Part shown: positions 54,946 to 63,229 of the stretch, piece after piece
Layout of the letters: each line of letters begins with the position of its first letter
Position numbering within the stretch: position 1 is the first letter of the stretch
Program-made: the position numbers and the translations under genes
Assembly: GCF_000014805.1 (NCBI RefSeq)
Contig: NC_008570.1
Location: 1,803,001-1,867,000 of the forward strand
DNA length: 64,000 bases
Direction: 5' to 3'
Source: Aeromonas hydrophila subsp. hydrophila ATCC 7966
GTDB taxonomy: Bacteria; Pseudomonadota; Gammaproteobacteria; Enterobacterales; Aeromonadaceae
The notes under the pieces: model-generated
Told to the model about the DNA's origin: nothing
Database searches by the model: none
What the model saw: the letters and a program-made list of their open reading frames with translations, nothing else

Positions 54946-55578
54946 TCAATTGCGCTGCAGGGAGAAGGTGGGCAGTGACAGATGCCAATAGATAGCCGCC
55001 ACTCGCAGACCGAATACCGCCGTCATGCAGATGAGCATGGCGGTCACCCGATCCACGTTTATCTCCAGCGCCAGGGTATAGAGGATGCCCCCCAGGATGC
55101 AGGCGGTGGCATAGATCTCTTTTTGCAAGACCATGGGCACCTCCCGGGCCAGCACGTCCCTGATCATGCCGCCGGCCACCCCTGTCATGGTGCCCATCAA
55201 TACGGCAATCAGCCCCGATGTGCCAAAGTTGAGGGCTTTTTGCGCCCCGATCACGGTAAAGAGTGCCAGCCCGAAGGCATCGGCGACCGGCAGCACGTAC
55301 CAGGGCATGCGGCGGGGCAATTTAACCATCCACATCCCGATGAGTGCCGTTGCTATCACCACCCAGATGTAGAGCGGGTCGCGTACCCAGAAGACGGGGG
55401 TGGCCCCCAGGATCATGTCGCGGATGGTTCCGCCCCCGATGGCGGTGACTGCCGCCAATACCATGACGCCAAAACCGTCCATCCTGAGGCGACCCGCCAC
55501 CAAAACCCCCGAAAACGCGAATACCGCAGTACCAAACATGTCGCTGATGTAAACAATCTGCTCAACCAGTGTCTGCAT
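54946..55578 (-). CDS. TRIC-type (UPF0126/YadS) inner-membrane channel protein
   Basis: A 210-residue protein with about six to seven helices and two repeats of the family motif: [20 protein letters not shown] and [19 protein letters not shown]. Prokaryotic TRIC homologues form cation channels; YadS and YicG in E. coli belong here and have been linked to glycine uptake. The ATG at 55578 matches the family N-terminus; 45 upstream in-frame codons are probably untranslated. Confidence 0.85.
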   Translation of the reverse strand: MQTLVEQIVYISDMFGTAVFAFSGVLVAGRLRMDGFGVMVLAAVTAIGGGTIRDMILGATPVFWVRDPLYIWVVIATALIGMWMVKLPRRMPWYVLPVADAFGLALFTVIGAQKALNFGTSGLIAVLMGTMTGVAGGMIRDVLAREVPMVLQKEIYATACILGGILYTLALEINVDRVTAMLICMTAVFGLRVAAIYWHLSLPTFSLQRN

Positions 55579-55819
55579 GGAGAACAACTCACGTCCAATT
55601 GTTGATGGGGCCGCGATTTTAGGGGGGATTGCGGCGTCTGACCAATGACTGCCTGCAAGAAGTGGGAGCCAGACCAAGTTTTTGCGGGTGGTGATCATGC
55701 CGGTTGTCGTCATGGCGCCAGAGCGGTGCCAGATTGCCGATAAGGCTCACACTGCCTCACCCATCGCCCTCCGTTGCTTGCCTCATGAACCTTGTAGGAA
55801 GAGCAGGGCATTTTTTTCC

Positions 55820-55846
55820 TCAAGTTCAACGAGAACATGCCGATAA
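55820..55846 (+). promoter_or_regulatory. Sigma-28 (FliA) promoter of flaA
   Basis: TCAAGTTC-N11-GCCGATAA. The -10 element is a perfect match to the FliA consensus and the -35 matches TAAAGTTT at six of eight positions with exact N11 spacing. It lies about 150 bases upstream of flaA. The rest of 55579-55994 is AT-rich and shows no gene. Confidence 0.85.
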
Positions 55847-55994
55847 ATAGGGTAAGCGGCGTTAATGCGATGAAGCGTTGAAAATAATGCTAAAGACATC
55901 GAAAAAGAGGCCGTTAAATAAGACGCATCGAACAGGAAAGACAATAAAGTTCGAGCAAATTAGATAGTAAATTTAATAGCTTAGGAGAATAGTC

Positions 55995-56903
55995 ATGGGT
56001 CTTTATATCAATACGAACGTTTCATCGCTTAACGCTCAGCGTAACCTGATGAACACCAACAAATCTTTGGATACATCCTACACCCGTCTGGCATCTGGTC
56101 TGCGCATCAACAGCGCCAAAGACGATGCCGCCGGCCTGCAGATCTCCAACCGTTTGACCTCCCAGATCAATGGTCTGGATCAGGGCAACCGCAACGCCAA
56201 CGACGGTATCTCCGTCGCCCAGACTGCTGAAGGCGCCATGGATGAAATCACCTCCATGCTGCAACGGATGCGTACCTTGTCCCAGCAGTCTGCCAACGGT
56301 TCCAACAACACCGATGACCGTACCGCGTTGCAGCAAGAGTACACCCAGCTGATTACTGAGATTGACCGAGTAGCAAAAGATACTACTTTTGGTGGTACGA
56401 ATATATTAAACGGCAATTATTTTGGAACTTTCCAAGTTGGTGCTGATGCTGGTCAGACAATTACTTTTAAACTGACATCAGCCTTTACCTTGAGTGGTAT
56501 AGCATCAGCTTCTAAAGGTAGCGCAACAGTTCAATCTGTTGCTACAGCTGATAAATATAAAGTCACAAAATCGGCGACAGCAACAACAACGACTAGTGTG
56601 GGCAGTATCACAACGGCAAGCGCAGCCCAGCTAGCTATGGCGAATTTGGATTTTATGATTAAGGTGGTTGATAGCAAGCGTGCGGAATTGGGTGCGGTGC
56701 AGAACCGGTTCGATTCAACCATTCGTAACCAGGCGAACGTCTCTGAAAACGTCAGTGCCGCGCGTTCACGGATCCGCGATGCCGATTTCGCGACCGAGAC
56801 CGCCAACCTGACCAAGCAGAACATTCTGCAACAGGCTGCCTCGACCATACTGTCCCAAGCAAACCAGCGTCCGCAGTCAGCACTCTCCCTGCTGCAGGGC
56901 TGA
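55995..56903 (+). CDS. flaA: Polar flagellin A
   Basis: A 302-residue flagellin with conserved D0/D1 ends: N-terminal INTNVSSLNAQRNLMNTN and LASGLRINSAKDDAAGLQ, C-terminal RSRIRDADFATETANLTKQN and ANQRPQSALSLLQG. The short central region (about 130-220) is Ser/Thr/Ala-rich and AT-rich compared with the GC-rich ends. It is a likely target for O-glycosylation with pseudaminic acid through Maf. TAGGAG precedes the ATG. Own FliA promoter; closely similar to flaB downstream. Confidence 0.95.
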   Translation: MGLYINTNVSSLNAQRNLMNTNKSLDTSYTRLASGLRINSAKDDAAGLQISNRLTSQINGLDQGNRNANDGISVAQTAEGAMDEITSMLQRMRTLSQQSANGSNNTDDRTALQQEYTQLITEIDRVAKDTTFGGTNILNGNYFGTFQVGADAGQTITFKLTSAFTLSGIASASKGSATVQSVATADKYKVTKSATATTTTSVGSITTASAAQLAMANLDFMIKVVDSKRAELGAVQNRFDSTIRNQANVSENVSAARSRIRDADFATETANLTKQNILQQAASTILSQANQRPQSALSLLQG

Positions 56904-56913
56904 TAAAAGAAAA

Positions 56914-56938
56914 CAGGGCGGTTGTTCAGGCCGCCCTG
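56914..56938 (+). other. GC stem-loop after flaA
   Basis: CAGGGCGG ... CCGCCCTG forms an 8-bp or longer stem just after the flaA stop, without a U-run. A second, U-tailed hairpin follows at 57082. Possibly an mRNA-stability element. Confidence 0.5.
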
Positions 56939-57081
56939 GTCAAGAGATGGAACAAAGGGGTGTTCGGTTCGCACTCTGTTCTATCGGGAGAGAATCTATT
57001 CTCTACTAGTAAAGCCAAGTGTTGTACAGCTGTTCAGTTCTGTCACGCTTGGTCATATTCTCCTGAGCGTATGCTCGTTTT

Positions 57082-57109
57082 AGGCCGGATTTTCCGGCCT
57101 CTTTTTATT
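57082..57109 (+). terminator. Terminator after flaA
   Basis: AGGCCGGA-TTT-TCCGGCCT followed by CTTTTTATT, 180 bases past the flaA stop. The remaining 57110-57277 stretch holds no gene I can support. Confidence 0.85.
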
Positions 57110-57277
57110 GTGCCGTCAAATTGACGCCACTCCCCCATAGCAAAGCACAAACTGTGCCAAATATGTTCATTCATCTCTCCAAGCTGGTCTCAGGTCTGCT
57201 GCCGCGTCCAAGGACATAGAGTGCCTGCCGTTTGCCGCTTGCCGGACAAAACTTGCCACCTTCGGCAATTATTTTCC

Positions 57278-57304
57278 TAAAGCTTGTCGCTGTTCTGCCG
57301 TTAA
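57278..57304 (+). promoter_or_regulatory. Sigma-28 (FliA) promoter of flaB
   Basis: TAAAGCTT-N11-GCCGTTAA: -35 seven of eight and -10 seven of eight matches to the FliA consensus, exact spacing. It lies about 178 bases upstream of flaB, giving a long leader. Confidence 0.85.
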
Positions 57305-57481
57305 ATAAAGTGAAGCAATCGAGGGGTGTTCGGAATCCAACGTTTGCACTACTGCGGGTGGCCTGTCCGTTCAAACAGACACCCGCCAGAAGAATCAGGA
57401 TCGTTCAACCTGTTCTTCTAACGGTGGGACGCCGCTTTGGCGGCGCAACCCGCAGTCGCATGTTCTTCGGGAGAATATTTT

Positions 57482-58387
57482 ATGGCCATGTATATCAACA
57501 CGAATACTTCATCACTGAACGCCCAGCGTAACCTGATGAACACCAACAAGTCCTTGGATACGTCCTACACCAGACTGGCTTCCGGTCTGCGTATCAACAC
57601 CGCCAAGGACGATGCCGCCGGTCTGCAGATCTCCAACCGTTTGACCTCTCAGATCAACGGACTGGATCAAGGTAACCGCAACGCCAACGATGGTATCTCT
57701 GTTGCCCAAACGGCAGAAGGGGCCATGGATGAAGTAACTTCCATGTTACAGCGGATGCGTACACTAGCCCAGCAGTCCTCAAATGGATCCAATAATACGG
57801 ACGACCGTGTCGCACTGCAGCAGGAATATGATCAGCTAATAACTGAGATAGACCGTATTTCTGAAGACACTACTTTTGGTGGGCAGAAGCTGCTTGATGG
57901 CAAGTACAAGGGGACTTTCCAAGTTGGTGCTGATGCAGGGCAGACTATCTCCTTTAAAATGACGTCTGCATTTAGTATCAAAGGAATTGCAACAGCAACA
58001 AAAGGAAGTGCAACAGTTGCCTCCACTGCTACTGCAGATAAATATACTGTATCAAAACTTACAACCGCAGCGACGACTACTAGTGTGAGCAGTATTAAAA
58101 CTGCAAGTGGAGCTCAGCTGGCCATGGCGAACCTTGATTTCATGATCAAGGCAGTTGACAGCAAACGGGCAGAGCTGGGTGCGGTGCAGAACCGCTTCGA
58201 CTCGACCATTCGCAACCAGTCCAACGTTTCCGAGAACCTGAGTGCAGCACGCTCTCGTATCCGCGACGCAGACTTTGCGACCGAGACTGCCAACCTGACC
58301 AAGCAGAACATTCTGCAACAGGCGGCGTCCAGCATCCTGGCGCAAGCCAACCAAAGACCGCAATCTGCTCTGTCCCTGCTGGGTTAA
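57482..58387 (+). CDS. flaB: Polar flagellin B
   Basis: A 301-residue flagellin nearly identical to FlaA at both ends, differing mainly in the central region (about 140-215: ...ATKGSATVASTATADKYTVSK...). The ATG at 57482 (MAMYINTN) has GGGAG at good spacing; an in-frame start at 57437 would lengthen the protein beyond the family. Flagellin A and B copolymerise in the Aeromonas polar filament and are glycosylated. No clear terminator separates it from flaG, so flaG may share its transcript. Confidence 0.94.
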   Translation: MAMYINTNTSSLNAQRNLMNTNKSLDTSYTRLASGLRINTAKDDAAGLQISNRLTSQINGLDQGNRNANDGISVAQTAEGAMDEVTSMLQRMRTLAQQSSNGSNNTDDRVALQQEYDQLITEIDRISEDTTFGGQKLLDGKYKGTFQVGADAGQTISFKMTSAFSIKGIATATKGSATVASTATADKYTVSKLTTAATTTSVSSIKTASGAQLAMANLDFMIKAVDSKRAELGAVQNRFDSTIRNQSNVSENLSAARSRIRDADFATETANLTKQNILQQAASSILAQANQRPQSALSLLG

Positions 58388-58425
58388 CAGAAACGCAGTG
58401 ATGAGATAGAAAGAGGAGCGACGAT

Positions 58426-58866
58426 ATGGCCAATGAAATTGGGATCCCGTCATCGGTCACTCCTTCTTCTCTTCAGTCAAGTAGCAAGAGCGGCCAATCG
58501 GCCGCTCAAGTGCTATCTGGCACGACGGAAGAGCAGCGGGTGACGGCACAGGATGTGAAAAAACAGCAAGAGGGACAGCCTGGTGAAAAAAACGTCAAAC
58601 AAGATGTGCCTCAGGCAGACATTGAAAATGAGGTCCAAAAGTTGCAAGAGTTCAGTAAGTTGCAAGGCTGGACCGTCAATTTCAGTGTTGAAAAGGATCT
58701 GGATCAGGTGGTGATCAAGGTGGTAGATGCCGAGACCAAGTCAATGATCCGGCAAATCCCAAGCGAAGAGTTGCTGGCTATCAGCAAACGAATTAAAGAT
58801 CTGCGTGAAAGTGATGCGACCGGAGGAGGTTCACGCGCCGGGTTGCTGCTCGATAACGAGATCTGA
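58426..58866 (+). CDS. flaG: Flagellar protein FlaG
   Basis: A 146-residue FlaG-family protein. A low-complexity Ser/Gln-rich N-terminus is followed by the FlaG domain: VQKLQEFSKLQGWTVNFSVEKDLDQVVIKVVD and IRQIPSEELLAISKRIKDL. FlaG proteins affect filament length; the role is not exactly known. GAGGAG precedes the ATG. It lies 38 bases after flaB and 26 bases before fliD. Confidence 0.9.
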   Translation: MANEIGIPSSVTPSSLQSSSKSGQSAAQVLSGTTEEQRVTAQDVKKQQEGQPGEKNVKQDVPQADIENEVQKLQEFSKLQGWTVNFSVEKDLDQVVIKVVDAETKSMIRQIPSEELLAISKRIKDLRESDATGGGSRAGLLLDNEI

Positions 58867-58892
58867 TATGAAAACTTAAGAGGAGAGTGAGT

Positions 58893-60302
58893 ATGCCCAC
58901 CATTACGTCTGCAGGTGCCGGCTCCGGACTCGATTTGGAGTCAGTGATTGCTGCCAGCGTCGATGCCAAAAAAGCACAGCTGATGCAGCCCATCACCACC
59001 AAGAAGACCAACACTCAAATCACTCTCTCCGGTGTGGGGCAGCTGAAATCTGCCATCGCCTCTTTCGTGACTACCTTGCAGGCGATGGCGAAAGATGACG
59101 CGTTCAACAAACGCTCCATCAACATTACCCAGGACAAGGACAAGCCTGTGCTCAAGGTGGAGAGCAAGGCAGGGGCCTCCAATGGGCAATATGATATCAG
59201 CGTCGAACAGCTGGCAAAAACCAGCAAATTTGACGGTACCTTCGACTCGTCGACCACCCCTCTTATCACCCAAGACGGAAAATTGACGTTCAAGGCTGGT
59301 GACAAGACCTTTGATGTCGATGTCAAAGCTGGCGATTCGCTGCAATCTATTCGAAAACGCATCAACAATGACGCAGACAACTTCGGTTTGAGCGTCAACA
59401 TCATGAATACCTCCGATGGCAAATCCAAGCTGATGATCGATTCCGGGGTCAGCGGCAGTGGCAAGGATCTGCAGATCACCAGCAGCACTACCGAATTGAC
59501 CGACAACTTGGTCTCTAAGCTAACCAAGCGCCAGGACGCTCAGGATGCCAAGATCAAGGTGGATGGCAACACGCTGACCAGCGCGACCAATACCTTTGAT
59601 GGCACAATTGTCGGACTCAAGCTGACTGTGCTCAAAGAGTCGGACAGTACGACCTCGACCGATGCAGATGGCAATCCCGTCAAGACCTACAGCTCGAACA
59701 AGGTTGATGTAAGCACCGACAAGGCCGGCATTAAAGACATGGTCAAAAGCTTTGTCGACGGCTACAACGCCCTGGTGAAGAAGAGCAATGAGCTGGGCAA
59801 ACGCAACTCCATCGTGGCCGGAAAAAGCCAGAATGATGGCGGAGCCTTGGCTGGTGATGCGACGACACGCGCCGTGATCAACATGATGAACGGTGCCATT
59901 ACCGAACCCTCACAAAAATCCTCAACCTACTCAACGATTTTCCAGATGGGTGTGAAGATGGACAACAAAGGGGTTCTCTCCATTGATGACACCAAGTTCA
60001 GCGAAGCCATCGACAAAAACTTTGATCAGGTGGTGGCGGTTTTTGGTGGCAAGGATGGGGTGGCAGGTAAACTGGCCGGACAATTGGAAACCTACTCCAA
60101 AACCGGAGGCTTGCTGGCCAAGCGGGAAGATACGCTGAATTCGGATCTACGTGAAGTGAGCCGCAAGGAGTCGGATGTCGCTTCCCAGCTGACCAAGTAT
60201 CAGGAGACCCTCCGTGCCCGTTATGGCAGCCTTGACACCATGTTGGCCAAGATGAACAAGTCGGCCTCTTATCTCAACCTGCTCAATACCAAAACGAATT
60301 AA
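58893..60302 (+). CDS. fliD: Flagellar hook-associated protein 2 (filament cap), FliD
   Basis: A 469-residue FliD (flaH in Aeromonas usage), which caps the filament and folds incoming flagellin. N-terminal SAGAGSGLDLESVI, central D2/D3 regions, and the C-terminal coiled domain with RYGSLDTMLAKMNKSASYLNLL are typical. AGGAG lies seven bases from the ATG at 58893; an in-frame GTG at 58887 is too close to it. Confidence 0.95.
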   Translation: MPTITSAGAGSGLDLESVIAASVDAKKAQLMQPITTKKTNTQITLSGVGQLKSAIASFVTTLQAMAKDDAFNKRSINITQDKDKPVLKVESKAGASNGQYDISVEQLAKTSKFDGTFDSSTTPLITQDGKLTFKAGDKTFDVDVKAGDSLQSIRKRINNDADNFGLSVNIMNTSDGKSKLMIDSGVSGSGKDLQITSSTTELTDNLVSKLTKRQDAQDAKIKVDGNTLTSATNTFDGTIVGLKLTVLKESDSTTSTDADGNPVKTYSSNKVDVSTDKAGIKDMVKSFVDGYNALVKKSNELGKRNSIVAGKSQNDGGALAGDATTRAVINMMNGAITEPSQKSSTYSTIFQMGVKMDNKGVLSIDDTKFSEAIDKNFDQVVAVFGGKDGVAGKLAGQLETYSKTGGLLAKREDTLNSDLREVSRKESDVASQLTKYQETLRARYGSLDTMLAKMNKSASYLNLLNTKTN

Positions 60303-60327
60303 TACGTAGTCAGGAGCCGTGTCTCGT

Positions 60328-60750
60328 ATGTATCGGAAAAATATCAAGGCCTATACCACCCAGAATCTGCAGTCTGAGCTTGCGGTGGCCGATCCCTACC
60401 GGGTGATCCAGTTGTTGATGCAGGGCTGTCTAGAGCGGCTTGCCCAGACCCGTGGCGCCATCGAGCGTCGTGATTTCGAGGGCAAATCCCAGTCTGTGTC
60501 CAAAACTATGGCCATCATCAATGGTTTGCAGGACTCGCTGGATCTCTCTTACGGCAAGGTGCCTGAGGATCTTTTTGCTCTGTATGACTATATGAAGGTG
60601 CGGATGATGGATGCCAGCCGCGACATGGACATCGCTGCCATTGATGAGGTAATGACCCTGATGCTGACCGTCAAAAGCGGCTGGGATGCCATTCCGGTCG
60701 AAGAGCGCGACAAGGCCATTGCCCAGCAAAAAGCGGGCAGGACGGAATGA
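60328..60750 (+). CDS. fliS: Flagellin export chaperone FliS
   Basis: A 140-residue helical chaperone (flaJ in Aeromonas). MYRKNIKAYTTQNL, ADPYRVIQLLMQGCLERL and the helical core are typical. It binds the flagellin C-terminus before export. The ATG at 60328 is preferred because CAGGAG lies 11 bases upstream; a GTG at 60319 is too near. The stop overlaps the next start by 4 bases. Confidence 0.94.
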   Translation: MYRKNIKAYTTQNLQSELAVADPYRVIQLLMQGCLERLAQTRGAIERRDFEGKSQSVSKTMAIINGLQDSLDLSYGKVPEDLFALYDYMKVRMMDASRDMDIAAIDEVMTLMLTVKSGWDAIPVEERDKAIAQQKAGRTE

Positions 60751-61046
60751 GCGATGCCATTTTGTCCGGGTTGATGGCTCACGGCAGCCAGCTGTTGCTG
60801 CTGCTGGAGAGAAATGAGTTGTCGGCAGCGGAGGCACAAATGGATCACTATCTTGATGCTTTCGATGGTGTGTTTCGGGAGTTCCCCGCGGAAAGCCACC
60901 TTGATATGAAACAGCAGCAGGCTCTGTTGCAGTTTCAAATGATCCATGAGCGAATCGTGAGCGCCAGGAGTCTGGCAGAAGATGAATTGCGCCAATTCTC
61001 CAAGGCTGGGCGAGCAACAAGCCTTTACAAGTCGAATGCGGGTTAA
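60747..61046 (+). CDS. Putative FliT-like flagellar chaperone
   Basis: A 99-residue, highly helical, acidic protein with no signal peptide. The start overlaps the fliS stop (ATGA), the position of fliT in other flagellar clusters. Similarity to FliT is not evident by eye; assignment rests on size, helix content and place. FliT binds FliD and modulates flagellar gene expression in enterics. In Vibrio a gene in this place is called flaI. Confidence 0.55.
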   Translation: MSDAILSGLMAHGSQLLLLLERNELSAAEAQMDHYLDAFDGVFREFPAESHLDMKQQQALLQFQMIHERIVSARSLAEDELRQFSKAGRATSLYKSNAG

Positions 61047-61053
61047 ATATCGA

Positions 61054-63141
61054 ATGGATTTTAATAAAAACATTGAAAGTGCAGAGGAAGAGCTTTCCCG
61101 TCTTGCAGTTCAAAAAGAACAGGAGGCCGCCATGCTGGCGGTGTTGCCTGTTCGCCATCAGCTTAATATGGCCGCCTTTGAAAAATACATGCCAAGGATC
61201 CATGCATTTTTTAAAGAATATCAGCCAACCAGACCTTTTCGATTTTTCTGTAATGAAAATGGCATTCCAAATATTCTTTGGCTGGATGATGACGTCTCCC
61301 TCTATGGCGAGGATCCATTTGCCGAAGCACAAGCCCAGATTGCCGAGGTGATTGAGCATAGCGTACTTGAATGTATCGACTTCGTTCCTCAGTGGTATTT
61401 GGAGGGCCAAATCCATATCGCCTACAACAATGCCATTTCCAAACTAAAGGATAATGTATCGCTGGAAGGCTTGCCGCTTCGTAAGGCGCTGGATGCCGAC
61501 ATTCCCTTGTCATTCATGTACGGGATCGGCCTGGGTTATCAGCTGGGCTACCTGTATGAACGGTGCCGGATTCGAAATCTGTTTGCTTTCGAACCGGATA
61601 TCGACATGTTCTATGCCTCGCTTTATTGTTTTGACTGGCACCAACTGCTCGAGTATATGGAGCAGGAGTCGCTGAGCCTGCATCTTTTTATCGGTGTGGA
61701 TGAACAACTTCTGGTGGCCGACATGATGGAAGCGATACATCGCAAAGGAGCATTCTGGTCGGCGAGTTATTTCTCATTTTGTACTTATCACTCCCCCAAG
61801 CTACATGACTTGATCGACAAGGCAGAGAGCGAGTTGTATCTGCTCAGGACGGGTTGGGGCTTCTTCGATGACAATATTTATGCGCTGGCCCACAGTCACA
61901 CCCATCTGCAGGATGGTACGCCGTTCCTGAAAAGGGAGCGGGATACCTCATTGGCCGAGCAGGTACCGGTATTCGTGGTCGGTAACGGGCCGTCGCTGGA
62001 TCAGAACATCGACTTTATCCGGCAGCATCAGGGACAAGCCATCATCATCGCCTGCGGCACGGCCGTCAGTGCCCTGCACAAGGCGGGCATCAAACCTGAC
62101 ATATATGTGGCGGTGGAGCGCACCAAGAGCTCGGCAGATTTTCTGCGCATTCTCGATGCGGATGACTTTCTAAAGGATGTGGTCTTCCTCAGCGTCGATG
62201 TGATCCACCCAGAGTGCAAGACTTTTTTCCGCAAAACAGGTCTTACTTTCAAACCTAATGAACCCATGTTCTCCATGCTGGTCAGCCGGTTTAGTCAGGC
62301 TTTCGAATATGAGTCCATTGAATTTTCCAACCCCTTCGTTGGTAATACCGGTCTCAACTATGCTGCCCTGCTCGGTTTCAAGCAGGTATACCTGTTCGGG
62401 ATAGACAATGGTTACAAGTATGCAGACAAGCATCACTCCAGTTTGAGCCTCTATTACAACGAGAAGAAAGAAGCCAAGTACAATGAAAGTCTAAAAGATA
62501 CTTTCCCGGCTCCGGGCAATTTTGGCGGGGAAGTGCGGATCAATCACCTGTTTGGTCTGGCCATTCATAATATGACGCGCGTGCTGACTGGCCATCCGGA
62601 TATACACTGCCTGAATTGCAGTGATGGTGCCTACATTGACGGTGCCATCCCTCAACGGGTTGATGCTCTGCAAATCAGCGGCCCTGAGCTGGATAAAATC
62701 GCTCTGCTTGATGAGCTGATGGCGCGCAGCTTTCAGCCGTTCGACATGACCAGTATCGACTTCAATGCCGCGCTCAACGTACCGCTGTTTGACGATTTGC
62801 TGGAGAAGTTGCGTACCGACTGGCAAACGGTCAAATACGAACACAATGAAATATTGGCCATGATGCAGCGTCATCACGATTATCTGCTGTATTTGCTGAT
62901 GAGCCGTGATTGTCATCTTTATCGCATTTTGATTGGCTCGATGAACTATTTCTACGCCAACATCATCGGTTTGATGATGACCCTGCTTGACGCTGCTCCT
63001 GACAAGTTTGAAGCCAAGATAAAAGAGGCTGAGACTATCCTCGAGCGGTTCTTTGATGATGCGAAGCCGATTTATGCCGATGCCTTCCAGCGTCACGATT
63101 CCGTTTATTTCGTGGGGCTGAATATCTTCAAGCAGAAGTAA
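61054..63141 (+). CDS. maf1: Motility accessory factor, flagellin glycosyltransferase (Maf)
   Basis: A 695-residue Maf-family protein with the DUF115 core. VPVFVVGNGPSLDQNIDFI, IIACGTAVSALHKAGIKPDIYVAVE and NTGLNYAALLGFKQVYLFGIDNGY form the sialyltransferase-like nucleotide-binding part. Maf-1 of Aeromonas transfers pseudaminic acid to flagellin before export and is needed for polar flagella. The gene is visibly more AT-rich than most of the window, suggesting transfer or relaxed selection. The start at 61054 overlaps nothing and lies seven bases after the FliT-like gene; the ribosome-binding site is weak. An in-frame start at 60982 would overlap that gene. Confidence 0.88.
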   Translation: MDFNKNIESAEEELSRLAVQKEQEAAMLAVLPVRHQLNMAAFEKYMPRIHAFFKEYQPTRPFRFFCNENGIPNILWLDDDVSLYGEDPFAEAQAQIAEVIEHSVLECIDFVPQWYLEGQIHIAYNNAISKLKDNVSLEGLPLRKALDADIPLSFMYGIGLGYQLGYLYERCRIRNLFAFEPDIDMFYASLYCFDWHQLLEYMEQESLSLHLFIGVDEQLLVADMMEAIHRKGAFWSASYFSFCTYHSPKLHDLIDKAESELYLLRTGWGFFDDNIYALAHSHTHLQDGTPFLKRERDTSLAEQVPVFVVGNGPSLDQNIDFIRQHQGQAIIIACGTAVSALHKAGIKPDIYVAVERTKSSADFLRILDADDFLKDVVFLSVDVIHPECKTFFRKTGLTFKPNEPMFSMLVSRFSQAFEYESIEFSNPFVGNTGLNYAALLGFKQVYLFGIDNGYKYADKHHSSLSLYYNEKKEAKYNESLKDTFPAPGNFGGEVRINHLFGLAIHNMTRVLTGHPDIHCLNCSDGAYIDGAIPQRVDALQISGPELDKIALLDELMARSFQPFDMTSIDFNAALNVPLFDDLLEKLRTDWQTVKYEHNEILAMMQRHHDYLLYLLMSRDCHLYRILIGSMNYFYANIIGLMMTLLDAAPDKFEAKIKEAETILERFFDDAKPIYADAFQRHDSVYFVGLNIFKQK

Positions 63142-63170
63142 CGGCTATCCCTCATCACATGTCTGCTGAA

Positions 63171-63203
63171 TAAAAAACACCGGCGCTTGCCGGTGTTTTT
63201 TTA
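63171..63203. terminator. Bidirectional terminator after maf
   Basis: A-run, CACCGGC-GCTT-GCCGGTG, T-run; serves the flagellar operon and the convergent btuF-like gene. Confidence 0.9.
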
Positions 63204-63229
63204 TTGTGAAAATAACCACGCAACGTGGC

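Noticed and set aside
55942..55975. Second FliA promoter just before flaA (ATAAAGTTCGAG...)
   Set aside because: The -35-like TAAAGTTC is good but no GCCGATAA-like -10 follows at the right distance.
57171..57531. Two short frames in the flaA-flaB gap
   Set aside because: They overlap the FliA promoter and the flaB start, are unrelated to known proteins and lack credible start signals.
60982..61053. Earlier start of the maf gene
   Set aside because: It would overlap the FliT-like gene by 65 bases in another frame and adds residues unlike Maf N-termini.
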